From: Kuschelorhynchus macadamiae
Taxonomy: Eukaryota; Arthropoda; Insecta; Coleoptera; Curculionidae
DNA: 64,000 bases
NCBI GenBank assembly: GCA_030620095.1
Contig: JAUTXW010000951.1
Coordinates: forward strand, 40,259-104,258
Direction of reading: 5' to 3'
The notes under the pieces were generated by a model. It worked only from the letters and a program-made list of their open reading frames with translations, was not told where the DNA came from and searched no databases. The stretch's first letter is position 1; each line of letters starts with the position of its first letter. Position numbers and translations under genes: made by a program. Of the stretch, positions 1 through 11,134 are shown one piece after another.

Positions 1-120
1 AATTACAAATAACCGACAGTGATCCATAAAATCTTTATCAAGCCAATGAGCAGCCAAACCAATATAACTATGATACTTTAAAATTTGATTTTCGAGCTTA
101 AGACAATAATTCAAAGCTCC
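1..120 (-). pseudogene. hAT transposase remnant, downstream piece (partial at window edge)
   Basis: Read on the minus strand, this stretch encodes a segment around SYIGLAAHWLDKDF. It resembles the hAT transposase region just after the first catalytic Asp, where a Tyr-x5-AHW-[IL]-D pattern is common. It continues the transposase piece at 488-1079 after an inverted-repeat insertion (121-483). The reading runs off the left edge of the window, so the C-terminal dimerisation domain is not visible. Family assignment is from motif recognition only. It is a broken transposon gene with no expected function. Confidence 0.55.
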
Positions 121-483
121 TTTAACCATGAAGTTGCCGACGCTTCGACCCTATATTTGGTCTTTTTCACGGCTATTTCAAACGGTAGGGAACCTTGTGT
201 CAAAAACTAGATTAAAATCGTACTCCAATATATGACACATAATAAAATTTGAGTACAGTCCTTTCTCTCGAAACACTTAAAGCAATATTGACATTAATTT
301 ACGTATACATATATACAAGTGACTTTGAAAACATACAACGGGCGTATTTACTTAAATTTTATTATGTGTCATATATTGGAGCACGAGTTTAGTTTAGTTT
401 TTGACACAAGGTTCTTTATCGTTTGAAATAGCCCTGAAGAAGACTAAATTTAGGGTCGAAACGTCGGCACCTTCATAGTTAAA
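121..483. mobile_element. Inverted-repeat element inserted in hAT remnant
   Basis: Two arms of about 132 bases (121-252 and 352-483) are imperfect reverse complements around a 99-base centre. Each arm carries the block GGGTCGAAnCGTCGGC and the block TTGACACAAGGTTC (or its complement). The hAT transposase reading is present on both sides (1-120 and 488-1079), so this is an insertion. There is no coding sequence. The right arm carries a hammerhead-like core, annotated separately, which points to a Penelope-type or retrozyme-type repeat rather than an ordinary short DNA transposon. Confidence 0.6.
431..468 (+). ncRNA. Hammerhead-ribozyme-like core motif (degenerate)
   Basis: The order of elements is CTGAAGA (434-440), a short stem GACT/GGTC closing an AAATTTAG loop, GAAA (458-461) and CGTC (462-465). 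This is the order CUGANGA, stem II, GAAA, stem III of a type I hammerhead. One extra A lies between CTGAAGA and the stem, and I did not find a convincing 5' stem III partner. It may be a decayed copy or a chance match. Confidence 0.3.
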
Positions 484-487
484 TAAA

Positions 488-1079
488 ATAACCACGATAA
501 CTTACATTACATATCCATAGCTTTGTAGTATGTGACACCTATTTGGAATCCCTTTATTTCTAGCTTACATTTTTCAAAAAGTTGTAGAATCATTGTTTCA
601 GTAAAATATTTATATTCTACCATTTCATAGAGAGGTTGTAATTTGTTTAATGCCTAAAAATAAGAGATATTGAACATTGCAAATTAAACTACCTGTAATA
701 TGTAATGCATTCTACTTTTTTCTTCAATCACTGTAGATGGCTGATTGTCTAAGGCAATCATTTCTCCTAATGCCCTATGAATTTTTAAGGATTTTCGATT
801 GTTCATATCCAATTTTTTGGCAAATTGGCTTGACATCGACACCTGCTTCAATACTTTAGGTATGATTCCATATAGTTGTAGTAGTTGCCTTCTTTCCCAC
901 GCCCACGCTGCGAACCAGTTTTTTGCGCTGTTTACAAATTGCTTTGTTTTCATCGTTTCCACCGATAATAAAATATTTCCAGATTTTGCTCGATATTGTA
1001 ATTTCAAAATTTTCCACCAATCACTGTCGCAGCCTATATCTCTCAATACTAAAATTATAAAACGCACATCTGCCTTCAT
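488..1079 (-). pseudogene. hAT transposase remnant, N-terminal/middle piece
   Basis: The minus-strand reading from 1079 ends in GEMIALDNQPSTVIEE. This matches the hAT block (A-[IL]-x-EMIA-x-D-x-QP-x-S-x-V-E) that follows the BED finger. A likely 39-base intron (GT at 692-691, AG at 655-654) joins it to LQPLYEM and KYFTETMI, the next hAT block, in 653-510. The upstream BED zinc finger is missing, and the gene is interrupted by the element at 121-483. In intact elements the product would cut and paste hAT DNA in the nucleus. Here it is a relic. Confidence 0.65.
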
Positions 1080-1204
1080 CCGTACTTCCCCGACGTACAG
1101 CGCAGCGTGACGCTAGCAAAAAAGGATATTCTTTTAAATTTGAAATGCCTAATTCAAAAACAACTGTGCCTTCCCGGTTTAAATCATAGTTTTGTTGATT
1201 CTTT

Positions 1205-1330
1205 TTAATGCTGGATAATATTAGGCCGAATACTCGACCAGGCTGGATATTACATTGGCCGAATATTCGCTTTTGGCCGAATAATGAAAAGTAATATTCG
1301 CGCCATCATTATTAATTATATCCAGCATTT
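1205..1330. repeat. Cluster of GGCCGAATA short repeats
   Basis: GGCCGAATA occurs at 1224-1232, 1257-1265 and 1275-1283, with an inverted relative (AATATTCGCGCC) just after. The cluster is bracketed by CTGGATAATA and TATCCAGCAT, which are inverted. It sits just outside the hAT remnant, so it may be its subterminal transposase-binding repeats or a separate short element. Confidence 0.4.
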
Positions 1331-2528
1331 ACCTTGGCGCCGCTTTGTAACAGATCTCTTGCAACTCAAGTTGTATTTGGCAAATGAAGGGCCGTAAATT
1401 TAACCTTATTTCTGATTTCCCTTTATATGATTCGAATCCTTTTTAGTTGGAGTCGTCCCAGCTCTGCAACGAACAAAACACGTGATTTTGTACTCTTACA
1501 AAGATTGATAGACAAGTTAACTGGAGTGTATTACTTACGCATTTGGGAAAGACCGTGCTGTAGGCTGTCCCCAAAGCTGTCGATTGCATACATTCCGAGT
1601 CTCCCCTTTATTTCAAATTTCCGCCTTTTAGTTGCGGAAGTGCTTTTCCACCAGCGGAGGGGGAATTACTTACAAATAATATTTGATCTACTTCCAGTCG
1701 GAATAAATGAATTGGTTGTAAAAAAAAATGAGTCAGAAAAAAACCGAGGAAAATTGGTACATGTTATCTTATTTTAATATTAATTTTAATTATAAAAGAA
1801 TTTCGCTTTTAATGAATTATAGTAATTGATATATTTTTTTAAATTCAGATTCACAGAGAATAATAAAGTAGAAACAAACATATAATGAATTTTAAATAGT
1901 TCACTTATATCCATCATATAACACCACTTTGTTTTAACCTATTATGTAGATATGATTTATTTTCTTGTAGCTAAAAATTTTATTTTGATCTGATTTAAAC
2001 ATTTTCCAGACAGTTCTTCTCTATATTTGATTTTGTAATTGTAATTTTGGAGGTAATTCATGTCTAGTTTTGACATATAAAGAGTTAATTTTAAAGAAGA
2101 ATAGAGAAGTTTATTAAAAATAGATTTGATTAAATTTAGTTAAATTTCTAAGTTTATAAGGAATTTTTCTTCTATATTATGCTTTTAATCCCCTATTATA
2201 AACGAATACATACCTATTCAAGTCACTTTCTCCAGGGTTGTTTTAAGCATTGATAATATATGTGAGAAGGTTGATGTCTCCCTTGAGCTGCTTTATTTTT
2301 TTAGAATGTTAGTCCTATTATGAAATTATAAAAAGATTGAAAAGCAAAAGGGTACTTTATGGTAGCAATAATAATAATAAGTCTATTGGTATTCAAGATT
2401 TTAGCTTTTGTTTTGTATAAACTTGCTGCAGTCTTGCGTATTAACTTGCTAGTGCACAAGTTAACAAAAACACATTTCACAGTGTAAAAAGTAAGAAAAC
2501 AATACAAACTAGTTTTAGGTATAGGGCC
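1331..2528. other. Intergenic, no gene recognised
   Basis: AT-rich sequence. One 116-codon open frame at 1427-1777 has no recognisable motif. I see no repeat family or RNA gene here. Confidence 0.6.

Positions 2529-2579
<51 letters not shown>
2529..2579. repeat. (TAG)n microsatellite, probable LINE 3' tail
   Basis: Seventeen uninterrupted TAG triplets. They abut the 3' end of the minus-strand LINE at 2583-4797, so they most likely are its simple-repeat tail rather than an independent microsatellite. Confidence 0.85.
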
Positions 2580-2580
<1 letters not shown>

Positions 2581-2582
2581 TA

Positions 2583-4797
2583 GGGGGAGGTCTAGAGACC
2601 TGACTGGTAGGCCTATAAGGCCCTTTCAGTCTACCCCAGCTCCTCCCTCAACCACCACCCGCCACCAGGTGTACATCCTTGAATCTGCCTGTCCTTACTG
2701 CAAATCCTTCCATGCAAGATCCTTAATTTCCTCCCTTTGCAAGACCGTAGTGCCGAAAATATCTCGTCGCAGTCTCTTTCGCGCTTCACATCTGCACAGG
2801 AAGTGAAGCGGAGTTTCCTCCTCTTCCTGACATTCCGTGCAGATAGAATCTTCCTCAATGCCTAAAATAAAGAGGTGTCTCCTCAATCGACAGTGCCCCG
2901 TTACTATTCCTACGATGGAATTTAGAGCGTTCCTGTCTCGGGCTAGTAACCACTCTGTTCGGCCCTTATCGGGCTTCACAATGAGGTCTTTAGCTTGCCT
3001 CCCGACCCCGGACTAGCCCCATTCGCGTTGAAGTTCATGTTGTGCCCATTCGTCAAGTGATGTCCTTATCTGCTGCCTAGTGATGCCTAAAGCTGGTTAT
3101 GGTCCTACATACGGGCTGGTGGCGCCGAGTCTAGCAAACTCATCTGCCCTCTCGTTACCCTCAATCCCACAGTGTCCTGGCACCCAAACCAACTTCACTC
3201 TTTTACGTTGCGCCAACTGCTCTAGCCTGTCACCGCATTCCTGAACCAAATTTAATCCCGCCATGGGTGAGTCGAGCGTCTTAAGTGCTGCTTGACTGTC
3301 TGAACATATGACAATCTCTCCCTCTGCCCCCTCTATGACATCTTTCATTGTTATTGCCATTAGAATGGCATATACTTCAGCCTGAAACACCGTTGAAAAC
3401 TTCCCCAAAGGGAAGCTGGACCTGGTTTGTGTAGCCTCAATATAAACTCCAGCACTAGAGGATTGCAACTGTGTCATACGTGAACCATCCGTATAGCCAA
3501 CAATGGCCTCTCTGGAGAACTCCAGCATGTTTCTCTCCAGTCCTCTCTTTCGGGGATTGAGATACTATAACCCTTATGCCATCTTAGTCTGCCTGAGGGT
3601 CGCGCTACTCTGTAGGTAGATAAAGGGATCTCTCTTTCCACAATGTGGGAGATTCTTGAATGACCCACAACCTCACCTTTGGTATGCCAAGCTCCTGCGT
3701 CTCTCATTCGCAAGTGCGCTGCCATAGCCTCTTTCTTAATGAAAGTCGACAATGATGGCAGCCCTAGCAAGACATCCAATGCTGCTGACGGCGTCGTCCT
3801 CATTGCTTCAGTTATCGCTAGGCTAGTCAGTCTCTGGACTTTTGCAAGACTGGAGCGAATGATTTTCCTCTCCACCGAGGGCCATCATACTATTGAGCCG
3901 TATGATATCCTGGGTCTTATGACTGCTTGGTACAGCCAGTGCATGACCCTAGGACTTAGCTCCCAGGTTGTTCCTACCGCTCTACGGAGCTTCCAGAAGG
4001 TCGCTATTGACTTCCTTATCTGCCTATCGACATGAGTCTTCCAGCTCAGCTTTGCATCTACTGTGACCCCCAGGTATTTAACCTTGTTTGCCAAGGTCAG
4101 TTGTTGACCATACAATCTTGGGGGTCGAAAATCTCCTAAATTCCTTCTCCTTGTAAAGAGGATCATCTCAGTCTTCCGCGGATTAACCGTGAGACCTACC
4201 TCATTACACCATGCCTCCAATATATTACAGACCATCTGCATTCTCTCGCAGATGATGCCCAAGTACTTGCCCGATATTAGAATCAATCCATCATCCGCAT
4301 AAGCTTGTGCATTGAAGCCGGCCTCCACGAGTCTGTTGACCGTCCATGACTAGACACCATAGGTGCGGGGAGAGACAGCTGCCTTGAGGGCATCCGCCTC
4401 GCATCCCGATGTGTATCTGGTACCCGCCCTGACTCGCTTGGACGCCGCGCTCTTGCAGTGCACCTCTAACCCAACGCACCAGATTCGTTTTAACGCTCCT
4501 GGCTGCGAGCGAGTCGCAAATGACGTTTGTCCGTGCTCTATCAAACGCTCCTTTCACATCGAAAAACACAGCTAAAGCTACTTCCTTAAATTGTAAAGCC
4601 TTCTCAATCCTTTGCACCATACTGTGGAGAGCCGACTCCGCTGATCGGCCTCCCCTATATGCATGCTGATTAGCATGAATCGGTGAGACTGCTAGTGCTC
4701 CCTCCATTAAATGCCTGTCAATGATATGGGTACTAAGTAAACGAAAACATTTCCAATACGTTTTGATATCGATTATTGAAAGGCAAATATTTTCCAC
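2583..4797 (-). pseudogene. RNase H-containing LINE (I/R1/LOA group), 5'-truncated and frameshifted
   Basis: Minus-strand frames in order give: reverse transcriptase with FFDVKGAFDRA and GCPQGSCLSP (4797-4350), AYADDGLI catalytic box and NPRKTE (4328-4130), KYLGVTVDAKLSW thumb region, ribonuclease H with GYTDGS, SDSQAAL and WVPGHCGIEGNERAD (3510-3110), then a C-terminal Cys/His motif C-x2-C-x8-H-x4-C (about 2870-2800). The endonuclease and ORF1 are absent. At least three frame changes are needed to follow the protein, so it is dead. The RT-RNase H order and triplet-repeat 3' tail fit the I/R1/LOA group; the exact clade is not settled. Confidence 0.85.
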
Positions 4798-5041
4798 CGC
4801 GTCACTTCAACCCCTAGTGGAAATTGGACTAATTTCTTCACTTTTCAGTGGGTAGTGCATTTTAAAGTCTATAAAATTATTTTTCCAACGCTACCTAGTT
4901 TATTAAATTTCGTTTATAAGCTACCGTGAAGTCATATTTCAATTATAGTAAAAAAATAAGTAGCGTAGTTATTAATGCTAAAAGTGACCATATAATATAA
5001 TAATAAAAAACATTTTAGTTTTAAAATGTCCCTGTAGAAAA
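4798..5041. other. Spacer between two LINE remnants
   Basis: AT-rich, no coding or repeat signal recognised. Confidence 0.5.
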
Positions 5042-5658
5042 TTATCCAGTTGCTCCAACATCTGCTTCAACTCCCCAATATCATTTCCGATTATAACGAT
5101 ATCATCTGCGAAGCGCAAATCATTCAGGTGTGTTCCATCGACATTTACTCTCTTATTTCCTCAGTCAGTGTTTTTAAAAACATCTTCCAAGGCGAGAGTA
5201 AAAAGCTTCGGGGAGATGGTATCTCCCTGGCGGACTCCTCTTTCGATTTTTATTTTGTCTGTTTGCATGTCTTATATATTTATATGTAATGTCGCTGTTG
5301 TAGTCGATCCTAGCATTTTTCAAGGGCTTCAATTACTGCAAATGATTCTACTGAGTCGAACAAAAGCTCGATGCAGGGGGATGTTATTTTCGGCGGCTTT
5401 TTCAATGAGAAGGCGAACTGTTTGTATGTGGTCAGTCGTCCCAAATCCCTTTCAAAAACCCGACCTGTTCGACAGGTTGTTAGAAATCCAGTTTTTTTGT
5501 AAATCTTTCTGTTATTATCTAGGTTATTAGCTATAATAACATAATAAGCTTATGGGGCGGTAGTTCTCTAAGTCTTTGTTGTCTCCTTTTTTAAATAACC
5601 GGATTGCCTCTGCGTTTTTCAACTAGGTTTGTATTTGCCTCTCTTCGAGACATTTGTT
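5042..5658 (-). pseudogene. RTE/BovB-type LINE reverse transcriptase, 3' part
   Basis: Minus-strand translation gives CLEERQI, then FKKGDNKDLENYRPISLL (the RT block with N-YRPISLL) and, at the low-coordinate end, FADDIVIIGNDIGELKQ, the catalytic ADD box with its RTE-style continuation. Frames shift several times. It is the downstream half of the same gene as 8391-8730: the codons for ILLNKCLEER are restored when the nested element at 5664-8385 is ignored. RTE enzymes nick target DNA and prime cDNA synthesis there. This copy is inactive. Confidence 0.75.
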
Positions 5659-5663
5659 TAGGA

Positions 5664-8385
5664 ATAGAATAGAATAGAATATATTACCAGAAAATCATAC
5701 ATTTCGTACATAGGATCGTCAAGAAATTTACAATAAAATAAATGGAATTTGAATAGCATATAAACAAATAAGTAAATAAATAAATAGACATAAATAAAAC
5801 AATAAACAATAAACATTCTACCAAGCCTGACAATGATCAGGGACAATCACCAAAAGACAACAAAAATCTTAATAAAATAAATATAAATTTACCAAATACT
5901 CGTTCGTTTTCACTCCTTGTAATTTATAAACTCCGCTGAAAAATAAAAAGTATTGTCCAGGAGAAATTCTTTTACAAAATTTTTAAAAATTTTACCTTGA
6001 TATCGTTTGAATCTTTGTGACAGTTTATTGTATAAATACACGCAGTTGTATAAAGGGGATCCTCTGAAAAAAGTTTTTTTATGTTTAGGCGTCTTAAGTA
6101 TCTCAGTATTTCTAGTCAAATGCGAGTTAGCTTCGCCTAGCCTATCATATTCAGAAGCATTATCTTGAACACACAACAGGCATCTCAGTATATATAAACA
6201 AGGGACAGTTAATATTTTCTTTTCTCTGAACAGTGTTCTACAGCTCTCCAGTGGTTTAAGATTAAATATTAATCTTAATATCCTCTTTTGAGACACGAAT
6301 ATGCCATCAGAACCCTTGTGACCCCAGCATACTATATTATTAGATATATGGCTGAAAACCATTGCGTAATATGCTGTTAACATACCCGCCCCGTCAAGTG
6401 AATTTTTAAGATTTAAGATAGCAAAATATGCCGAATTTAATTTGGAGTCGATATGGTCAATGTGTTTTTCAAAAGATAAGGTTGATACAATATATGTCCC
6501 TAAAAACTTTGTACCTTCAGAGAATTTTTTTTCGCGTCTTTTTGAAATATTAAGGAGAGAGGGTTCCGAATAAATATATTAACAGATACGGTCTTGCCTG
6601 GGTTTACGATTAACTGATTCTTCCGACACCAAGCCTCCATATTAACACATATTCGCCTTACTTTATGAGCGAGTATCTCCGGGTCGCAAGAAGAAAGTAC
6701 CACCGTCGTGTCATCGGCGTACATAGTAACGTGATCAGCACCAAGAGCGTCCGGAAGATCATTAATGTACAACAGGAATAGCAACGGACTCAACACTGAA
6801 CCCTGTGGTACTCCAAGTTTTATTTCCTTAGGTATCGACAAGGTATTTCCACACTTTACTTTCATATCCCTATCCGATAGGTACGATTCGATCCATAGCA
6901 ACAGATTACCACGAATGCCCGTATTGAAAACTTTTGATATAAGCATAGTTTTGTTAATTGTATTGAAAGCTATGGACAAATCAAAGAATATAGCTACAAC
7001 ATATTTGTGCTGATCCAGTTTCGAATATACAAAATTTAAGAAACTCCTAGATGCAGATTCAGTTGATTTGCTGGACAAAAATCCATGGTGACATCTGCTA
7101 ACAATGTTGTATTTCGATAAAAAGGCAGTAATTCTCGAATGTATTATTTTTTCGAAAATTTTTGAAAAAGAGCTAAGTATCGAAATTTGCTTGTAATTTT
7201 CAATGTTTTCACTACAGCCTCTTTTAAATATTGGAGTTACAATTTCTGTATTTAATATCCTCGGAAAAATGCCATGGTCGAGACTAAGATTAATTAATAT
7301 TGCCAGTGGGTTACAAATATATTGTTTAGCTGCCTTGATCAAACCAATGTTAAGGTCATCACTACTACGCGAGTTTTTGTTTATGATGGTATCAATGGTA
7401 TTTAAAACTTCACGTTCTGTCACACATAATGCCATCGAGTTAGGTAGTAATTCAGGAACTGTACCAGGTGCATCCACTCCATGATATTTATTTTCTAACT
7501 TTTTTTGAAGCCATCGTACTAAAATAATTTGCAAACTCGTTCACAACATAAGATGGTTCAGTAATAATATTGTTTTCAATAGCTAGTTTTATGTTTTTGT
7601 TATTTATACTGTTTTTATTTAAATTGGTGTTAATGATCCTCCAAATCCGTTTATTTTTTGAATTTTGTATTTTTTTACCAAAAAAATCTTTTTTGGCAGA
7701 TTTAATTTTTTGTTTATAAAACTTTTTAATACTTTTGTACCAAACTACTATTTATTCAGTCGGTGCAATTCTCTTAAGGAAACCAAGATTATCAAGTTGA
7801 TTCTTTATATCAGCCAGTTCACAATTGTATCATCCATGGATAACCTTTCTATTTCTAGGAACTGGAAAAGACCGATAAGGACAACAGATATCCAGACAAA
7901 AAACAACAGATTCAAAAAAATGATTCCATGCTACCTCTACATTATAATAGTTGGACGTACACAGTAAATGCGAATCTCCAATCATACCAGAGAACATATC
8001 AATATTGTTGCGAGATACAGGTCGCGCTGAAACTGTCATGTTCTCCTCCTTAGAGGCTTGAAAACCAAAGTATATATAAATTTGTGGCCAAAGTGGTCAC
8101 TAATATGGGCATCTTCAATATGACATTTATAACAATGAGGAGAAATGTTAGTAACAAAATAATCAATCTCGCTAATGCTAGTACTTCCAAGAGAGTTAGT
8201 AAAAATTCTTGTTGGACCTTTGATCGCCTGGGTAAGCCGATAACAGCTAAATATATCAAATAAACTTTTTTTGGTATACGTTTCTTTTAAACAGTCTATA
8301 TTTACGTCTCCACACAAAACCACATTTTTAGATCGCCCACAAGCAATAACCAGAGCACTACTTATTGAATTCAAAAACAGATCTA
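5664..8385 (-). mobile_element. CR1/L2-group LINE nested in the RTE LINE
   Basis: The element lies between two TAGGA copies (5659-5663 and 8386-8390), taken as the target-site duplication. Removing the element and one copy restores the RTE reading frame. The 3' end (left, minus strand) is a short (ATTCT)n-like repeat at 5664-5682 instead of poly(A), as in the CR1/L2 group. The 5' end is truncated inside the endonuclease. Insertion of a minus-strand element into a minus-strand element gives a clear relative age: the RTE copy is older. Confidence 0.8.
5910..8374 (-). pseudogene. CR1-group LINE ORF2 (endonuclease-RT), broken
   Basis: Order on the minus strand: C-terminal half of an apurinic-type endonuclease (8374-8036, with VVLCGDVNID, PTRIF and SDHFGHKF), a divergent linker, then reverse transcriptase in one 344-codon frame (7534-6500). 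The RT carries FFDLSIAFNTIN, LGVPQGSVLSPLL and the catalytic MYADDTTVV. A C-terminal segment at 6383-5910 contains LYNCVYLYNKLSQRFK, typical of the CR1/Jockey tail. The RT frame is nearly intact, but the endonuclease is 5'-truncated and the segments lie in different frames. It should be inactive in target-primed reverse transcription. Confidence 0.85.
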
Positions 8386-8390
8386 TAGGA

Positions 8391-8730
8391 GTATCTGAAC
8401 TGTCTGTAATAATACATCTCCGCCCATTTTTATCATTTCCCTAGTTATTTTGTTTTCGCCTGGCGTCTTTCTTTTTTTCATCGCTGTTTTTAATTCCCCG
8501 AAATTTATTTGTGGCATTTCCTCGGAACCAATATGTATTATTTTGTTTCTCTTAGAATGGCTTAGGATTATACAATTTTTTTCTGCTATTACTTTTGGCA
8601 TATCAGTTTTATCTGTCAGAACTACTCCATCCTTATTTTTTACTCCTTTGATGTTTCTTTTACCTTTGGCCATGTTTGTTTGGTTGAAGCTGTTCAAAAG
8701 TTTCCTTAAATATCCCATGTTCAGGGAGGC
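8391..8730 (-). pseudogene. RTE/BovB-type LINE, 5' part of RT domain
   Basis: The minus-strand frame 8718-8383 reads GVKNKDGVVLTDKTDM, EEMPQINFGELKTAMKK and RKTPGENKITREMIKMGG. This is the segment just before RT motif 1 in RTE elements (the K-x-PG-x-D-x-I block). It ends at QILL, exactly where the CR1-type element is inserted, and continues at 5658. The upstream endonuclease is not recognisable. Confidence 0.75.
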
Positions 8731-9344
8731 TGGTGTTTACCCAGAGAGGGGGCTCGGTAATAATGTAATTTATCTAGTTGTGTGGAGTTGCCTCCGGCTG
8801 TGCGTAGACCTTCATTCTGTGACGTTTCTGCATAATTTCCTCACTAACAGGATCGACTGTCCTTGCTTTCTTGGAAAGGTACCGTTCCTTGTTCCATACG
8901 TAGGTTCCAGTTGTCTGCTGACTGATCTAATATTCTGTATCAGAGACCTTTACATATTATATGTAGAAATGTTAACCGGATATCAGCAGTTTGTGATGTC
9001 CTGTTTAACTGTCGAATATTTGTTCTTGTTAATTATTATATTTATTGTTACATATATATAATTTTATTTTTTCATATTGTTTATTTTTTTTTCTTTTTCT
9101 TTTTTGTTTATATCATATTATATAGTTTAGTTAGTCTTTATAATATAATATACATTTCATAAGAATTTTTTGTAAATTTCCTTTAATTGAGTACTTACCT
9201 GTAGGAAATAAAAAGTTTATATATTGAAAAGATTACTGGGTCTCATAAATATTACACTAAGTTGTCATTAAAGTGCCTAATTTATTTCTATCTGGGTTTA
9301 CATTAATTTCAAGTATTTAGAAGGCTGTTAATTATACCAACAAA
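8731..9344. other. Unassigned spacer
   Basis: A moderately GC-richer stretch (8731-8960) followed by a T-rich stretch. It may be more of the RTE element, but I could not follow a protein. The long + frame across 8450-9061 is the antisense shadow of the LINE. Confidence 0.45.
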
Positions 9345-10045
9345 GAAAACTTGGATATGCTAAAACTTTATTTTAAAGCTAACAGGAATATAAAAGTAGC
9401 AACACTTCCATATTAAGAACAATATCCGATTATGAAGTTATTAGCTTAAGGATCTTTTGGATAAATAATAAAGGAAGATGTTCGAAAAGTCGAAAACGTC
9501 AGGTATGACCCAACTACATCGGTAAGAAAAGTGGAAGAGCAAACAGTAATACCTAAATCATCTGTTCATCGGACTCTAAAAGAGCTTTGCTTTCATGGTA
9601 CAAACCTCGTATTGTACAGGGTCTTCTGGAAAATTATTTTATTAGAAGATTCACGTTTAATGAATGATTTATCAATAAATGCCAAGAAATACCTAAATAC
9701 CTTTGAACAGAAGAAACCATCAGATTTATAAATTGAGGAATCTTCAATAAACATCCAAAACGTTCATTGTTGGGATACAGAAAATCCACATCATTACAAA
9801 AAAGATTTGGGTTCAATGTTTAGTATGGTATTGTAGGTAATTCAAAATGTAGCTTTAAATTACATCTTACGATGAAATCAAATGTGTATTTTTATGTTTT
9901 AGACAACCGTTCGATTGGATCATTTATTTTCAGTGAAAATCTATCTGGATATAGATATTTGCTATTTTTGCAGGAACAGTCATACCAGCAATATCAAATT
10001 TGTTCTACCAAATGAACTACATAATATATGGTTCCAGCAAGATTA
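9345..10045 (+). pseudogene. Mariner/Tc1-type (IS630 superfamily) transposase remnant
   Basis: Fragments of a D,D,D transposase can be followed on the + strand through several frames: a helix-turn-helix piece (EEQTVIPKSSVHRTLKEL), VHCWDTENPHHY (the H-x-W-x-x-x-NP block after the first Asp), a block like IGSFIFSENLSGYRYL, and the remains of the second-Asp motif at about 10030. It is cut at about 10046 by the dispersed repeat. The closest relative in this window is the transposase at 45876-46901. Inactive. Confidence 0.6.
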
Positions 10046-10590
10046 CAAATATTTTATTTAGCCGCTATTTTGTTTCGCCATCTTGAATTAGTACCACACT
10101 TTTACTAGTTCATCTGTATGCCATAATAATTTATGACACATAATTTGAAATCAGACCCTTAAGTAGTTTTCTAGGCTGAATTTTTAAATATGTTACCAAG
10201 CCGCCATTTTGTTCCGCCATCTTGGATTTGTAGCATAATTTTACCAGTTGATGCCTACATAATACTTGATGTTTGTGCAAATTTTGAAATAAATTGGATA
10301 AGTGTTTTTTTTTAGTAATAATTTTTTTAACATTTCACTAGGTCGTCATTTTGTTTTGTCATATTGGATTTTTACCAAATATTACCAGGTCATCCCCATA
10401 TGGCCCTTAATTTTTGACCACAATTTGAAGTCAATCGGGTAAGTAGTTTTTTAACTATCCCGCGAACAGACAGACAGACCGACGGAATTGAGAAAACATG
10501 TTTTTCGGCATCTAAGGACCCTTAAACCTTAAGATCTCAAAAAATCACGACTACAATACTTCCATTTTTCGAGGGAAGTAATAATAACCC
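10046..10590. repeat. Dispersed repeat with CCGCCATTTTG sub-units
   Basis: Roughly 130-150-base sub-units recur three times, each with GCCGCCATTTTGTT (or a variant), CGCCATCTTG, a TTTACCAGTT-like block, TTTGAAATCAAT and a GTAGTTTTT block. The last unit runs into CAGACAGACAGACCGACGG and GAATTGAGAAAACATG. Related copies lie at 14640-15765, 18310-18460, 41800-42065 and 49385-49460. No protein is encoded. It looks like a non-autonomous family with internal tandem structure. Confidence 0.65.
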
Positions 10591-11134
10591 AGAATTGTAA
10601 TGCATCACTGAAAAGCTCTTAAGGTACTCTTTCCAAAAATGCAAACATCCAATATGGCGTCCGTATAAACATAAAAGGTTTATGTAAATATCCCGAAAAC
10701 AAATGAAGCTAGAAAAGTATTTTTGCCTGCATTAAATTCCTCTACTGAAACTCTCTTAATAATGTATCAACGATAAAAGCATAATACTAGTCGTTTACGA
10801 GCTACAGGCAACAGTTAAAAATCCGCCATTTTGGTTTTTCTAAATTATCTAAAAAACTACAAAAGATAATGCCAGATTTGACTTTGTAATAGAATTCTCT
10901 AAAACTTTGCTAATCTAACCAACCTCGTAACTATAACGGTTTCCGAGATACATGTCAGCCAAATCTGGAACACACTGTATATAACTACTCTGCGTGTATC
11001 TCTTAAAATTAAAACCAACATAAGGGACAGGGGGAGAATTACGCGGAAAAAAACACTACCTGTCAGCAAATTTTGTAAAAATACTGTTAAATATCCTAAT
11101 AGTAGCTTGTTTTATTTTCTTTGGAACACCGAGT
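10591..11134. other. Unassigned, repeat-like
   Basis: Contains ATCCGCCATTTTGG and ends near 10980 with ACACACTGTATATAA, the style of terminus seen in the ACAGGGTGT short elements. No coding signal. Confidence 0.4.

Noticed and set aside
1427..1777. 116-codon + strand open frame
   Set aside because: No motif, no splice signals of a gene and composition like its surroundings; chance frame.
8450..9061. 203-codon + strand open frame with a membrane-like, Phe/Leu-rich protein
   Set aside because: It lies antisense to a clearly recognised RTE reverse transcriptase segment; the hydrophobic composition is what antisense AT-rich DNA gives.
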